NCBI GenBank assembly: GCA_036518955.1
Contig: DATDMG010000470.1
Span: 1-20,073 of the forward strand
Origin: DATDMG01 sp036518955
GTDB taxonomy: Bacteria > Actinomycetota > Actinomycetes > Actinomycetales > Kineosporiaceae
Direction: 5' to 3'
Length of the DNA stretch: 20,073 nt
In this document: in pieces, positions 1-6,830 of the stretch
Numbering within the stretch: position 1 is the stretch's first letter
Layout of the letters: each line of letters opens with the position of its first letter
Position numbers and translations under genes: made by a program
The notes under the pieces: model-generated
What the model saw: only the letters and a program-made list of their open reading frames with translations
Told to the model about the DNA's origin: nothing
Database searches by the model: none

Positions 1-713
1 CGCACCACTGCGCGAGCGGGGTGGCCGGTCGCGGCGTCCGCCGGGCCGGCCCAGGGCAGGCCGAGCGGCGTCCAACCGAGGACGTCGACGAGCGCCGCGG
101 CGTCCGCCGGCCTGAGCCGGCCCTGGCTCAGCAGCGTCGGCCAGAGCCCGAGCGACGACATCAGCAGGACGGCGACGACCGTACCGACCTCGCGGGAGCG
201 TCGCGCGGCGAGCACGCGGGCCGCCGCCGTCGTGAGCAGTCGGGACATCAGGACGCAGGTGAGGACGCCGAGCAGGGCCGACGGGATCGCCAGCAGCTCC
301 GGCAGCGGGGCCCGCGACCAGGTGATCAGAGTGCCGAGGGCCAGCACGGACGTCGCCACCCCGGGGATCCCGAGGACGCCGGAGAGCAGCAGTCCGGGGG
401 CGAGCTGGCGCGCCCGCAGCGGCAGCAACGCGAAGCGGGCCGGGTCGAGGGTCTCGTCCACCCCGGAGACGAGGAGCGGGACCAGCCCCCAACCGAGGAC
501 CAGCAGGCTGCCGCCGGCGACGACGCCGAAGGCCGCCCAGCTCGCGTCCACCACCCGCAGCAGGGCGAGCAGCAGCGTTCCGGTCGTGGTGAGCAGCAGC
601 GCGACCAGGGCGCCCACGATCGTCGCGATCCGCTGGCTGGTGCTCGTCCGGAGGCTGTTGCGCAGCAGGGTCAGCTTGAGCCGGACCAGCAGCCGGATCA
701 GCTGCGCAACCAC
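1..713 (-). CDS. ABC-2 type exporter permease, 3'-truncated by window edge
   Basis: The minus strand is open from a GTG at 713 to the window edge, giving about 237 residues. The translation is strongly hydrophobic, with segments near residues 30-55, 63-85, 105-130 and 140-165 and a shorter one near 185. It begins with a basic amphipathic helix (VAQLIRLLVRLKLTLLRNSL), as is common in actinobacterial ABC-2 permeases. The GTG lies 16 bp inside the end of the upstream ATPase gene, so the two are translationally coupled and probably form one exporter. It contains a 'DETLDPARFALLPLR' stretch, a cytoplasmic-loop style I associate from memory with this permease group. The C-terminal part and the substrate are not visible. 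The start is chosen from the overlap and the immediate hydrophobic N-terminus. No stop or frameshift was seen in the visible part. Confidence 0.8.
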   Translation of the reverse strand, partial: MVAQLIRLLVRLKLTLLRNSLRTSTSQRIATIVGALVALLLTTTGTLLLALLRVVDASWAAFGVVAGGSLLVLGWGLVPLLVSGVDETLDPARFALLPLRARQLAPGLLLSGVLGIPGVATSVLALGTLITWSRAPLPELLAIPSALLGVLTCVLMSRLLTTAAARVLAARRSREVGTVVAVLLMSSLGLWPTLLSQGRLRPADAAALVDVLGWTPLGLPWAGPADAATGHPARAVV

Positions 714-1507
714 GACAGGTCCACCACGGTGGTCGGGGCGCCGACGGCCTCGACGAAGCGCTGCTCCAGTGTCGAGCCCGCCCGGACGGCGTCGAGCGGG
801 CCGGCCGCCACGACCCGGCCGGCGTGCACGATCGCGACGTGGTCGCAGAGCCGCTCCACCAGCTCCATCACATGGCTCGACATCACGACGGTCCCGCCCG
901 CCGCGACCACCTCGTGCAGGATCGAGCGGATGGTGGCGGCGCTCACCGGGTCGACGGCCTCGAACGGTTCGTCCAGCAGCAGTAGCCGGGGGCCGTGAAC
1001 CAGCGCGCAGGCCAGCGCGACCTTCTTGGTCATCCCGGCCGAGTAGTCGACGACGAGGGTGTCCGCGGCGTCCGCCAGGCCGAGGGCCGCCAGCAGTTGC
1101 CCGGTGCGGTCGGCGACGGTGGCTCGGTCCAGACCGCGGAGCAGCCCGTTGTACGTGATCAGTTCCCGGCCGCTCAGCCGGTCGAAGAGCTTGACTCCGT
1201 CGGGCAGGACGCCGATCCACCGCTTGGCGGCTGGAGGGTCCGCCCACAGGTCGTGCCCGAGCAGCCGGACCGCGCCCGCATCAGGGCGGAGCAGCCCGGT
1301 GGCCATCGACAGCGTGGTGGTCTTGCCGGCGCCGTTCGGGCCGACCATCCCGTAGAAGGAGCCGGCCGGCACCGCGAGGGTGAGCCCGGCGACCGCGATC
1401 TTCTCCCCGAAACGCTTCCACAGCCCGAGCAGCTCCAGCGCCGGCGGCGGTGACTCCCCGGGTGCCGGCGCGATCCCCACCCCCGGATCCTGCTCCGCTG
1501 CGGTCAC
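698..1507 (-). CDS. ABC transporter ATP-binding protein
   Basis: A 269-residue nucleotide-binding subunit that should power the membrane partner encoded just downstream on the same strand. Visible motifs are Walker A GPNGAGKTT (Lys62), a degenerate signature YSAGM in place of LSGGQ, Walker B LLLLDEPFEAVDP, and the switch histidine in VVMSSHV. The canonical Q-loop glutamine is not obvious: the region reads IGVLPDGVKLFDRLSG. The first 20 or so residues are Pro/Ala-rich and look disordered. The GTG start has no Shine-Dalgarno; instead TAGCGT lies six bases upstream, which fits a leaderless transcript. Substrate cannot be read from the sequence; a drug, lipid or peptide is typical of this class. 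Family assignment is firm, substrate unknown. Confidence 0.93.
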   Translation of the reverse strand: MTAAEQDPGVGIAPAPGESPPPALELLGLWKRFGEKIAVAGLTLAVPAGSFYGMVGPNGAGKTTTLSMATGLLRPDAGAVRLLGHDLWADPPAAKRWIGVLPDGVKLFDRLSGRELITYNGLLRGLDRATVADRTGQLLAALGLADAADTLVVDYSAGMTKKVALACALVHGPRLLLLDEPFEAVDPVSAATIRSILHEVVAAGGTVVMSSHVMELVERLCDHVAIVHAGRVVAAGPLDAVRAGSTLEQRFVEAVGAPTTVVDLSWLRS

Positions 1508-1513
1508 GCAACG

Positions 1514-1519
1514 ACGCTA
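1514..1519 (-). promoter_or_regulatory. Leaderless -10 box for the minus-strand ABC operon
   Basis: On the minus strand TAGCGT matches the actinobacterial TAnnnT -10 pattern and sits six bases before the GTG at 1507. This spacing would place transcription start at the start codon. No convincing -35 was seen. Confidence 0.5.
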
Positions 1520-1556
1520 CCGCGACGCGGCGGGGCCGGGTGGCTTCCGCACCGAT

Positions 1557-1591
1557 CTGTCCCCAGCCTGTGGACAACTGCCTGTGGAAAA
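1557..1591. promoter_or_regulatory. Cluster of DnaA-box-like 9-mers
   Basis: TGTGGACAA at 1569-1577 is the exact reverse complement of TTGTCCACA, the form of DnaA box preferred in high-GC actinobacteria. TGTGGAAAA at 1583-1591 is one mismatch away in the same orientation. CTGTCCCCA at 1557-1565 is a two-mismatch copy in the opposite orientation. They lie between the divergent ABC operon and the small secreted-protein gene. No dnaA, dnaN or rnpA is nearby, so this is not the main origin as far as the window shows. Confidence 0.4.
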
Positions 1592-1698
1592 GCCGGCGCG
1601 CTGAGTGACCATCCGCAGGAAGCTGGGCGCGTTGCAACGGAATGTAGATGTCTGAGTGCGTAGAGTGCTCATCCTCCGACAGCTGGAACGGGGGATCC

Positions 1699-2103
1699 AT
1701 GACGCGCAGCCGCCGCCGCTCGCCCGCTTCCGCCCGGCCCGCCCGCGGTGCGGGTCTCGCGGTCCCCACCATGGTCGCCGCGCTGCTCTGCGGGGGCTCG
1801 GTCTTCACGATCGCGGCTGCCGGTGTCCTGGCCCTGGACGCGCAGCCGGTGGCCGCCGCCGGGTCGGTGGGCGGGGCGGCGCCGCTGTCGCCCACCGCCG
1901 TCCCGGAGGCCTCGACCGGCCGGGTGTACTCCATCGCGGTGGTGGACCCGGGCGACGGTGGTCCCGATGCGCCTGCCGCTCCGGACTCGGCACCGATGGT
2001 GTCCTCAGGGGCACCGACGGTGATCCTGCTCGGCATCGACCCGCCGCCCCCGGGAACGCCCGGCCCGGCGTCGGCAGCGGGCTCCGCATCCCGCGTGGGG
2101 TGA
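1699..2103 (+). CDS. Small secreted or membrane-anchored Ala/Pro-rich protein, unknown function
   Basis: A 134-residue protein with no recognised family. The ATG at 1699 is preferred because GGGGGA lies 4 bases upstream and the product then begins with a basic stretch (TRSRRR), as a signal peptide should. A more upstream in-frame ATG at 1648 would add 17 polar residues. Residues about 19-47 form one hydrophobic segment ending in small residues (PVAAAG), consistent with a cleavable signal or single anchor. The rest is Ala/Pro/Gly-rich with few charges and two short hydrophobic patches (VYSIAVV, TVILLGI). It is not lipobox-bearing. It stands alone between divergent ABC genes and the dehydrogenase cluster. 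It may be an exported structural or cell-wall protein, but that is only a guess. Confidence 0.6.
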   Translation: MTRSRRRSPASARPARGAGLAVPTMVAALLCGGSVFTIAAAGVLALDAQPVAAAGSVGGAAPLSPTAVPEASTGRVYSIAVVDPGDGGPDAPAAPDSAPMVSSGAPTVILLGIDPPPPGTPGPASAAGSASRVG

Positions 2104-2290
2104 CGGGCCGCCGGCCGTGACCGGCGGGTTCGCGCCCCGCCGTCCAATAGGTACCTTGCTCTCATCGGCTGCGACCACGACCGAGCAGCCGCGACGCCCG
2201 GTCATGCCCACAAGGCGGACGCCGGGAGCCGACGACACCGTGCCGGCGCCGGCCACCGCCGACCCGGCCGGCCTGACGAATGGAGAGCTC

Positions 2291-3424
2291 GTGACCGCTG
2301 CGCACGAACTGGGCTCCGAGCCCATGGTGCAGCTGCTCAGCCCGGAGGGGGAGCGGCTCACCCATCCCGATCACGACTGGCTCCTCGAACCCGACGAGCT
2401 GCGCGCGACGTATCGCGATCTGGTGCTGGTCAGGCGCCTGGACGCCGAGGCCACCGCGCTGCAGCGGCAGGGGGAGCTCGGCCTGTGGGCCAGCCTGCTG
2501 GGCCAGGAGGCGGCCCAGGTGGGCTCCGCCCGAGCGATGCTCCCGCAGGATCACGCCTTCCCGACCTACCGGGAGCACGGCGTCGCCTGGTGCCGTGGCG
2601 TCGACCCGCTGCACCTGCTCCGCCTCTTCCGCGGGACGAGCGGCGGCAGTTGGGACCCGGCAGTACATCACCTCCACCTCTACACGATCGTCATCGGCGC
2701 GCAGACGCTGCACGCGACCGGCTACGCGATGGGAATCCAGCGCGACGGCGCGGTCGGCACCGGTGACGCCACCCGGGACGCCGCCGTGCTGGCCTACTTC
2801 GGCGACGGCGCGAGCTCCGAGGGCGACGTCAGCGAGGCCTTCGTGTTCGCCAGCGTGATGAACGCGCCGATCGTGTTCCTCTGCCAGAACAACCAGTTCG
2901 CGATCAGCGAGTCGAACGATCGCCAGATGCGGGTGCCGGTGTACCGCAGGTCGTCCGGGTTCGGGTTCCCCGGCGTCCGGGTCGACGGCAACGACGTGGT
3001 GGCGGTCCACGCCGTGACCACCTCGATGCTGGACCGCGCGCGGCGCGGCGAGGGCCCGGCTCTGATCGAGGCGTTCACCTACCGGATGGGCGCCCACACG
3101 ACGTCCGACGACCCGAGCCGGTACCGCACGCAGGCCGAGGTCGAGCAGTGGCGGCAGCGGGACCCGATCGACCGGCTCCGCCGCTACCTCGACGCCGCCG
3201 GGCTCGCCGGCGGCACGTTCCACGCCGACCTCGAGGCCGAGGCCGACGCCCTGGCCGACGGCTGGCGCCGGGCCGTCCGTGGCATGCCGGACCCGGAGCC
3301 GGCCACGATGTTCGATCACGTCCACCACGGCCCGCACGCGCAGGTCGGGGCCGACCGGGCACGGTTCGAGCAGTACGAGGCCTCGTTCGAGCCGGCGGGC
3401 CGGGCGGGGGAGGGAGGGCACTGA
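2291..3424 (+). CDS. pdhA: 2-oxoacid (pyruvate or branched-chain) dehydrogenase E1 component, alpha subunit
   Basis: This is the thiamine-diphosphate subunit that, with E1 beta, decarboxylates a 2-oxoacid and loads the acyl group on the E2 lipoyl arm. The N-terminal style (VQLLSPEGERL, LQRQGELG, LGQEAAQVGSA, YREHGV) resembles the actinobacterial/firmicute pdhA type. The ThDP motif runs from GDG (residues 171-173) to NN (200-201), and the activation-loop region TSDDPSRYR is present. The GTG at 2291 follows GGAGAG and gives a family-typical 377 residues. In-frame starts at 2204 (ATG, 406 aa) and 2117 (GTG, 435 aa) lack a ribosome site, and the latter lies before an AT-rich promoter-like patch near 2148-2157. 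The stop overlaps the E1 beta ATG by one base. Whether pyruvate or branched-chain 2-oxoacids are used cannot be decided here. Confidence 0.92.
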   Translation: MTAAHELGSEPMVQLLSPEGERLTHPDHDWLLEPDELRATYRDLVLVRRLDAEATALQRQGELGLWASLLGQEAAQVGSARAMLPQDHAFPTYREHGVAWCRGVDPLHLLRLFRGTSGGSWDPAVHHLHLYTIVIGAQTLHATGYAMGIQRDGAVGTGDATRDAAVLAYFGDGASSEGDVSEAFVFASVMNAPIVFLCQNNQFAISESNDRQMRVPVYRRSSGFGFPGVRVDGNDVVAVHAVTTSMLDRARRGEGPALIEAFTYRMGAHTTSDDPSRYRTQAEVEQWRQRDPIDRLRRYLDAAGLAGGTFHADLEAEADALADGWRRAVRGMPDPEPATMFDHVHHGPHAQVGADRARFEQYEASFEPAGRAGEGGH

Positions 3425-4428
3425 TGGCGACCTCGACCACGCTCGCCAAGGCGCTCAACACCGGGCTGCGCCGGGCGCTGGAGTCCGACCCCAAGGTTCT
3501 GATCATGGGCGAGGACGTCGGCCGGCTCGGCGGCGTCTTCCGGGTCACCGACGGCCTGCAGAAGGACTTCGGCGAGGAGCGGGTCATCGACACCCCGCTC
3601 GCCGAGTCCGGGATCATCGGGACGGCGATCGGTCTGGCCCTGCGCGGGTACCGGCCGGTGTGCGAGATCCAGTTCGACGGGTTCATCTACCCGGCCTACG
3701 ACCAGCTCGTCTCCCAGCTGGCCAAGATGCCCTACCGGTCCGCCGGGCTGGTGAAGCTGCCCGTCGTCGTCCGGGTGCCGTTCGGCGGCGGCATCGGCGC
3801 GGTGGAGCACCACAGCGAGAGCCCGGAGGCCTACTTCGCGCACACGGCCGGGTTGCGGGTGGTGGTGTGCTCCCATCCTGCCGACGCGTGCACCATGATC
3901 CAGCAGGCGGTCCTGGACGACGACCCGGTGGTGTTCTTCGAGCCCAAGCGCCGGTACTGGGACAGGGCCGAGGTGGACGACGCAGTGCTCGACGGCAGCC
4001 TGGTCGCGGCCGGCCGGGCGCCGGAGCTGTACGCGGCCCGGGTCGTCCGTGCCGGGACGGACGTCACCGTCGCCGCCTACGGTCCGATGGTGTCCACCGC
4101 TCTGGATGCCGCGGCCGCGGCCGCCGCCGAGGGGCGGAGCCTGGAGGTGATCGACCTCCGCACGCTGTCCCCGCTCGACCTCGACACCCTCACCGCCTCG
4201 GTGCGGCGCACGGGTCGGCTGGTCGTCGTCCACGAGGCGCCGACCTTCCTCGGGATGGGGGCCGAGCTCGCCGCTGCGGTGACCGAGCGCTGCTTCTACC
4301 AGCTGGAGGCGCCCGTGCTGCGGGTCGGCGGGTACCACACGCCCTATCCGGCTGCGCGGCTGGAGGAGTACTACCTGCCGGACCTCGATCGCGTGCTCGA
4401 CGCCGTCGACCGCGCGCTCGCCTTCTGA
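3424..4428 (+). CDS. 2-oxoacid dehydrogenase E1 component, beta subunit
   Basis: A 334-residue transketolase-type beta subunit that completes the E1 heterotetramer. The N-terminal half carries MGEDVGRLGGVFRVTDGL and the DTPLAESGIIGTAIGLAL segment, both typical of E1 beta. The C-terminal transketolase-C part has EVIDLRTLSPLD and ends with the usual GYHTPYP...EYYLPD. The ATG at 3424 shares one base with the E1 alpha stop (TGATG) and follows a GGAGGGAGGG ribosome site, so coupling is strong. An open frame continues further upstream, but only as a shadow of E1 alpha. The E2 gene follows after 11 bases. Length and motifs are normal and nothing is missing. Confidence 0.95.
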   Translation: MATSTTLAKALNTGLRRALESDPKVLIMGEDVGRLGGVFRVTDGLQKDFGEERVIDTPLAESGIIGTAIGLALRGYRPVCEIQFDGFIYPAYDQLVSQLAKMPYRSAGLVKLPVVVRVPFGGGIGAVEHHSESPEAYFAHTAGLRVVVCSHPADACTMIQQAVLDDDPVVFFEPKRRYWDRAEVDDAVLDGSLVAAGRAPELYAARVVRAGTDVTVAAYGPMVSTALDAAAAAAAEGRSLEVIDLRTLSPLDLDTLTASVRRTGRLVVVHEAPTFLGMGAELAAAVTERCFYQLEAPVLRVGGYHTPYPAARLEEYYLPDLDRVLDAVDRALAF

Positions 4429-4439
4429 GGGGATGGCCA

Positions 4440-5876
4440 GTGAGCACCGAGACACCCGCGGGGATCCAGGTCTTCCGGCTCCCCGACGCCGGGGAGGGCC
4501 TGACCGAGGCGGAGATCGTGTCGTGGCGGGTCGCGGTCGGCGACGTCGTCGCGGACGGTGACCCCATCGTGGAGATCGAGACGGCGAAGAGTCTGGTGGA
4601 ACTGCCCTGTCCGTACGCCGGGACGGTCGCCCAGCTCCTCGCCCCCGTGGGCGCGACCGTCCGGGTCGGGGAGCCGATCATCGCCGTGGCCACGGGCCCC
4701 GGGGCGGGTGCGCTGCCCGCTCCGCCGGCGGGCGGCGGTCAGGGTCGTGCCGACCAGCCGCCGCCGGGCGTCCCGGGGGCCGCGGCGCCCCCGGCCGAGC
4801 GGACGGCGGTGCTCGTCGGGTACGGGCCACGCGCCGCTACCCTTGCCCGGCGGCGTCGGGTGGCCCCGACCGGCGCGCCCCGGCAGAACCAGCCCCCGGC
4901 GCCGGATCCCGATCAGACCCCTCGGCCCGGGTCGACCCCGTCGGCGTCCACGTCGGCTCTCTCACCGAGGCCGGTGCCGGGCCCGGTCCCCGAACAGGGG
5001 CGTCCACTGGCCAAGCCCCCGGTCCGCAAGCTGGCCCGCGACCTCGGCGTGGACCTGCGACTGGTGCCGCCGAGCGGCCCGGAGGGCGTGGTGACGCGCG
5101 CGGATGTCGAGCGGGCGGCCCGGCCCGCACTCGCCCCGCAGGCCCCGCAGGCCCCGGCGGGCGCGCCGGCCACGCCCAGCCGGGACACCCGCGTCCCGGT
5201 GAAGGGGGTGCGCCGGGCGACGGCGGCGGCGATGGTGGCGAGCGCGTTCACCGCGCCGCACGTCACTGAGTGGGTGCAGGCCGACGTCAGCCGCACGGTG
5301 AGGCTCACCGAGCGGCTGCGCGGGGACCGCGCGTTCGAGGGTGTCAGGGTCTCCCCCCTGCTCCTGGTCGCGAAGGCCGTGCTCCTCGCCGCGGCCCGCC
5401 ACCCAGGGATCAACGCGTCCTGGGACGAGGCGGCTGGGGAGATCGTCGTCCATCACTACGTCAACCTGGGGATCGCGGTGTCGACCCCGCGCGGCCTGGT
5501 GGTGCCGAACATCAAGGACGCCCACACCCTCACCCTGCCCGCCCTCGCCCGGGCCCTGGCCGACCTCACCGCCACGGCTCGGGAGGGCCGTGCGACGCCG
5601 GCCGACCAGACCGGGGGTACGTTCACGATCACCAACGTGGGCGTGTTCGGCGTGGACGGCGGCACGCCGATCCTCAACCCGCCGGAAGCGGGGATCCTCG
5701 CGGTGGGCCGGTTCCGGAGAATGCCGTGGGTCCACCGCGGCAGGGTCCGACCCCGGTGGGTGACGACGCTGTCGCTGAGCTTCGACCACCGGTTGGTGGA
5801 CGGCGACCTCGGCAGCCGGTTCCTCGCGGACGTCGCCGCCGTCCTGCACGATCCGGCGACGGCCCTGCTGTGGTGA
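4440..5876 (+). CDS. 2-oxoacid dehydrogenase E2 (dihydrolipoyl acyltransferase), single lipoyl domain
   Basis: The 478-residue E2 core takes the acyl group from E1 and passes it to coenzyme A. The lipoyl domain (about 8-82) has the modified lysine in IETAKSLVEL (Lys50). A long Ala/Pro linker follows, with an isolated conserved-looking VLVGYGPRAATL stretch. The peripheral-subunit-binding domain (about 190-226) contains VRKLARDLGVDL. The catalytic domain (about 250-478) ends with SFDHRLVDGD, giving His450 and Asp454. The GTG start sits about six bases after GAGGGGA. A different-frame ATG at 4433 is rejected because it does not lead into the lipoyl domain. No E3 (dihydrolipoamide dehydrogenase) gene is in the cluster, so a shared E3 elsewhere is implied. 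A hairpin follows the stop directly. Confidence 0.95.
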   Translation: MSTETPAGIQVFRLPDAGEGLTEAEIVSWRVAVGDVVADGDPIVEIETAKSLVELPCPYAGTVAQLLAPVGATVRVGEPIIAVATGPGAGALPAPPAGGGQGRADQPPPGVPGAAAPPAERTAVLVGYGPRAATLARRRRVAPTGAPRQNQPPAPDPDQTPRPGSTPSASTSALSPRPVPGPVPEQGRPLAKPPVRKLARDLGVDLRLVPPSGPEGVVTRADVERAARPALAPQAPQAPAGAPATPSRDTRVPVKGVRRATAAAMVASAFTAPHVTEWVQADVSRTVRLTERLRGDRAFEGVRVSPLLLVAKAVLLAAARHPGINASWDEAAGEIVVHHYVNLGIAVSTPRGLVVPNIKDAHTLTLPALARALADLTATAREGRATPADQTGGTFTITNVGVFGVDGGTPILNPPEAGILAVGRFRRMPWVHRGRVRPRWVTTLSLSFDHRLVDGDLGSRFLADVAAVLHDPATALLW

Positions 5877-5878
5877 GC

Positions 5879-5905
5879 TCGGGCCCGGCGCGGGGCCGGG
5901 CCCGA
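5879..5905 (+). terminator. Strong hairpin terminator after the dehydrogenase cluster
   Basis: TCGGGCCCGGC (5879-5889) pairs perfectly with GCCGGGCCCGA (5895-5905) around a five-base loop, beginning two bases after the E2 stop. There is no T-run, which is common for terminators in GC-rich actinobacteria. Confidence 0.7.
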
Positions 5906-6007
5906 AGATCCTCGTCTTCCCGTGAACCGATCCGGCCTTCCGGCGCTCATACTCCGTACAGCGCTCCTGGGGGATGGAGCGGGGGGAACCGGAATGGAGT
6001 CGGACGG

Positions 6008-6751
6008 ATGCGCGAGAAGCGAGTACTGGCCTGGGGTGCGACGGGTGCGGCGGCGGCCGCCGTCCTGCTCACGGCGGCCTGCGGTGGCAAGGACGTGACC
6101 TTCACCCCGGTGGCGGCGAACTCGACGGCGGTGATCCGGCCGGCCGACGGGTCGCCGTCCTCCGCCGGCGGCGGCCCGGGGTCGTCGTCGGCGGCGGCGG
6201 CGACGACGCCGTCGAACGTGGAGATCACCCGGCAGGGTGGCACCGTGTGCGTGCGCAGCAAGGACATGGGCAGCCAGGCCTGCGTGAGCGATCACGGCAC
6301 CGCGGTCGTGAACGGAATCGTGATCGTGGACGGCAAGGTGGTCGGCACGTCCGGATCGTCCGGCGCGTCGGTCGCGGTCAACGGCGGGTCGGTCGCGGTC
6401 AACGGCGGGTCCGTCGTCGTCGGCGACAACCCGGCGCCGGTGGCGACGTCCGGACAGGTGAGCCTGCTGGGCGCGGTCCGGTGGCGGGGATCCGCGTCCG
6501 GGGAGTGCCGGCGCCGGGGCGAGGTGCGGCACGCCGTGGTCACGCTCGGGAACGGCGGCCGGCTCGGGATCGACGTCGTGGGCACGGGCGTCGTCCGGAT
6601 CGAGTTGGCCAGCGGCGGCGACACCTACTCGGGCAACTGGGTCGGGGACAACGGGTTCGTTACCCTGGCGGAGCGGAGCCTGAAGGTCGACGGAGTCTCG
6701 GTGGGCCGGGGCTCGCACGCGGTGCAGGTGACGGCGTCGCTCGACTGCTGA
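6008..6751 (+). CDS. Secreted lipoprotein, LpqH-like C-terminal region
   Basis: A 247-residue exported lipoprotein. The signal peptide (residues 1-24) has a basic start (MREKR), an Ala-rich core and the lipobox-like LTAAC, placing lipidated Cys25 at the mature N-terminus. A low-complexity Ser/Ala/Gly linker follows to about residue 70. Next comes VCVRSKDMGSQACV, then a two-and-a-bit copy SVAVNGG repeat. The last 100 residues (GECRR...VVTLGNGGRLGIDVV...YSGNWVGDNG...VTASLDC) resemble in layout the mycobacterial 19-kDa antigen LpqH family: Cys near the front, a TLGNG turn and a terminal Cys. That likeness is from memory and is inference. The ATG at 6008 starts the signal peptide; GGAG lies 9 bases upstream. 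It is followed by a two-component operon after 79 bases, but the two may be unrelated. Confidence 0.8.
   Translation: MREKRVLAWGATGAAAAAVLLTAACGGKDVTFTPVAANSTAVIRPADGSPSSAGGGPGSSSAAAATTPSNVEITRQGGTVCVRSKDMGSQACVSDHGTAVVNGIVIVDGKVVGTSGSSGASVAVNGGSVAVNGGSVVVGDNPAPVATSGQVSLLGAVRWRGSASGECRRRGEVRHAVVTLGNGGRLGIDVVGTGVVRIELASGGDTYSGNWVGDNGFVTLAERSLKVDGVSVGRGSHAVQVTASLDC
6368..6409 (+). repeat. Tandem 21-bp coding repeat in the lipoprotein gene
   Basis: Two identical 21-bp units (6368-6388 and 6389-6409) encode SVAVNGG twice. A degenerate third copy (SVVVGDN) follows. The bases are identical between units, which points to recent duplication or slippage. Confidence 0.85.
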
Positions 6752-6830
6752 GGCGCCGGTCCGGCCGGGATCGGGCGCGGTGACGGCAGGCCGGGCAGGC
6801 CCCGGCGCCGCCCGATGCGAGGGGGATGCG

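Noticed and set aside
2162..3421. Long minus-strand frame opposite E1 alpha
   Set aside because: Its composition (Val/Arg/His/Gly-rich, no motif) is that of an antisense shadow of a conserved gene.
3279..4439. An open frame fused ahead of the E2 lipoyl domain
   Set aside because: This stretch is an out-of-frame shadow of E1 alpha and E1 beta with Arg/Gly-rich nonsense sequence. The GTG at 4440 with its ribosome site is the credible start.
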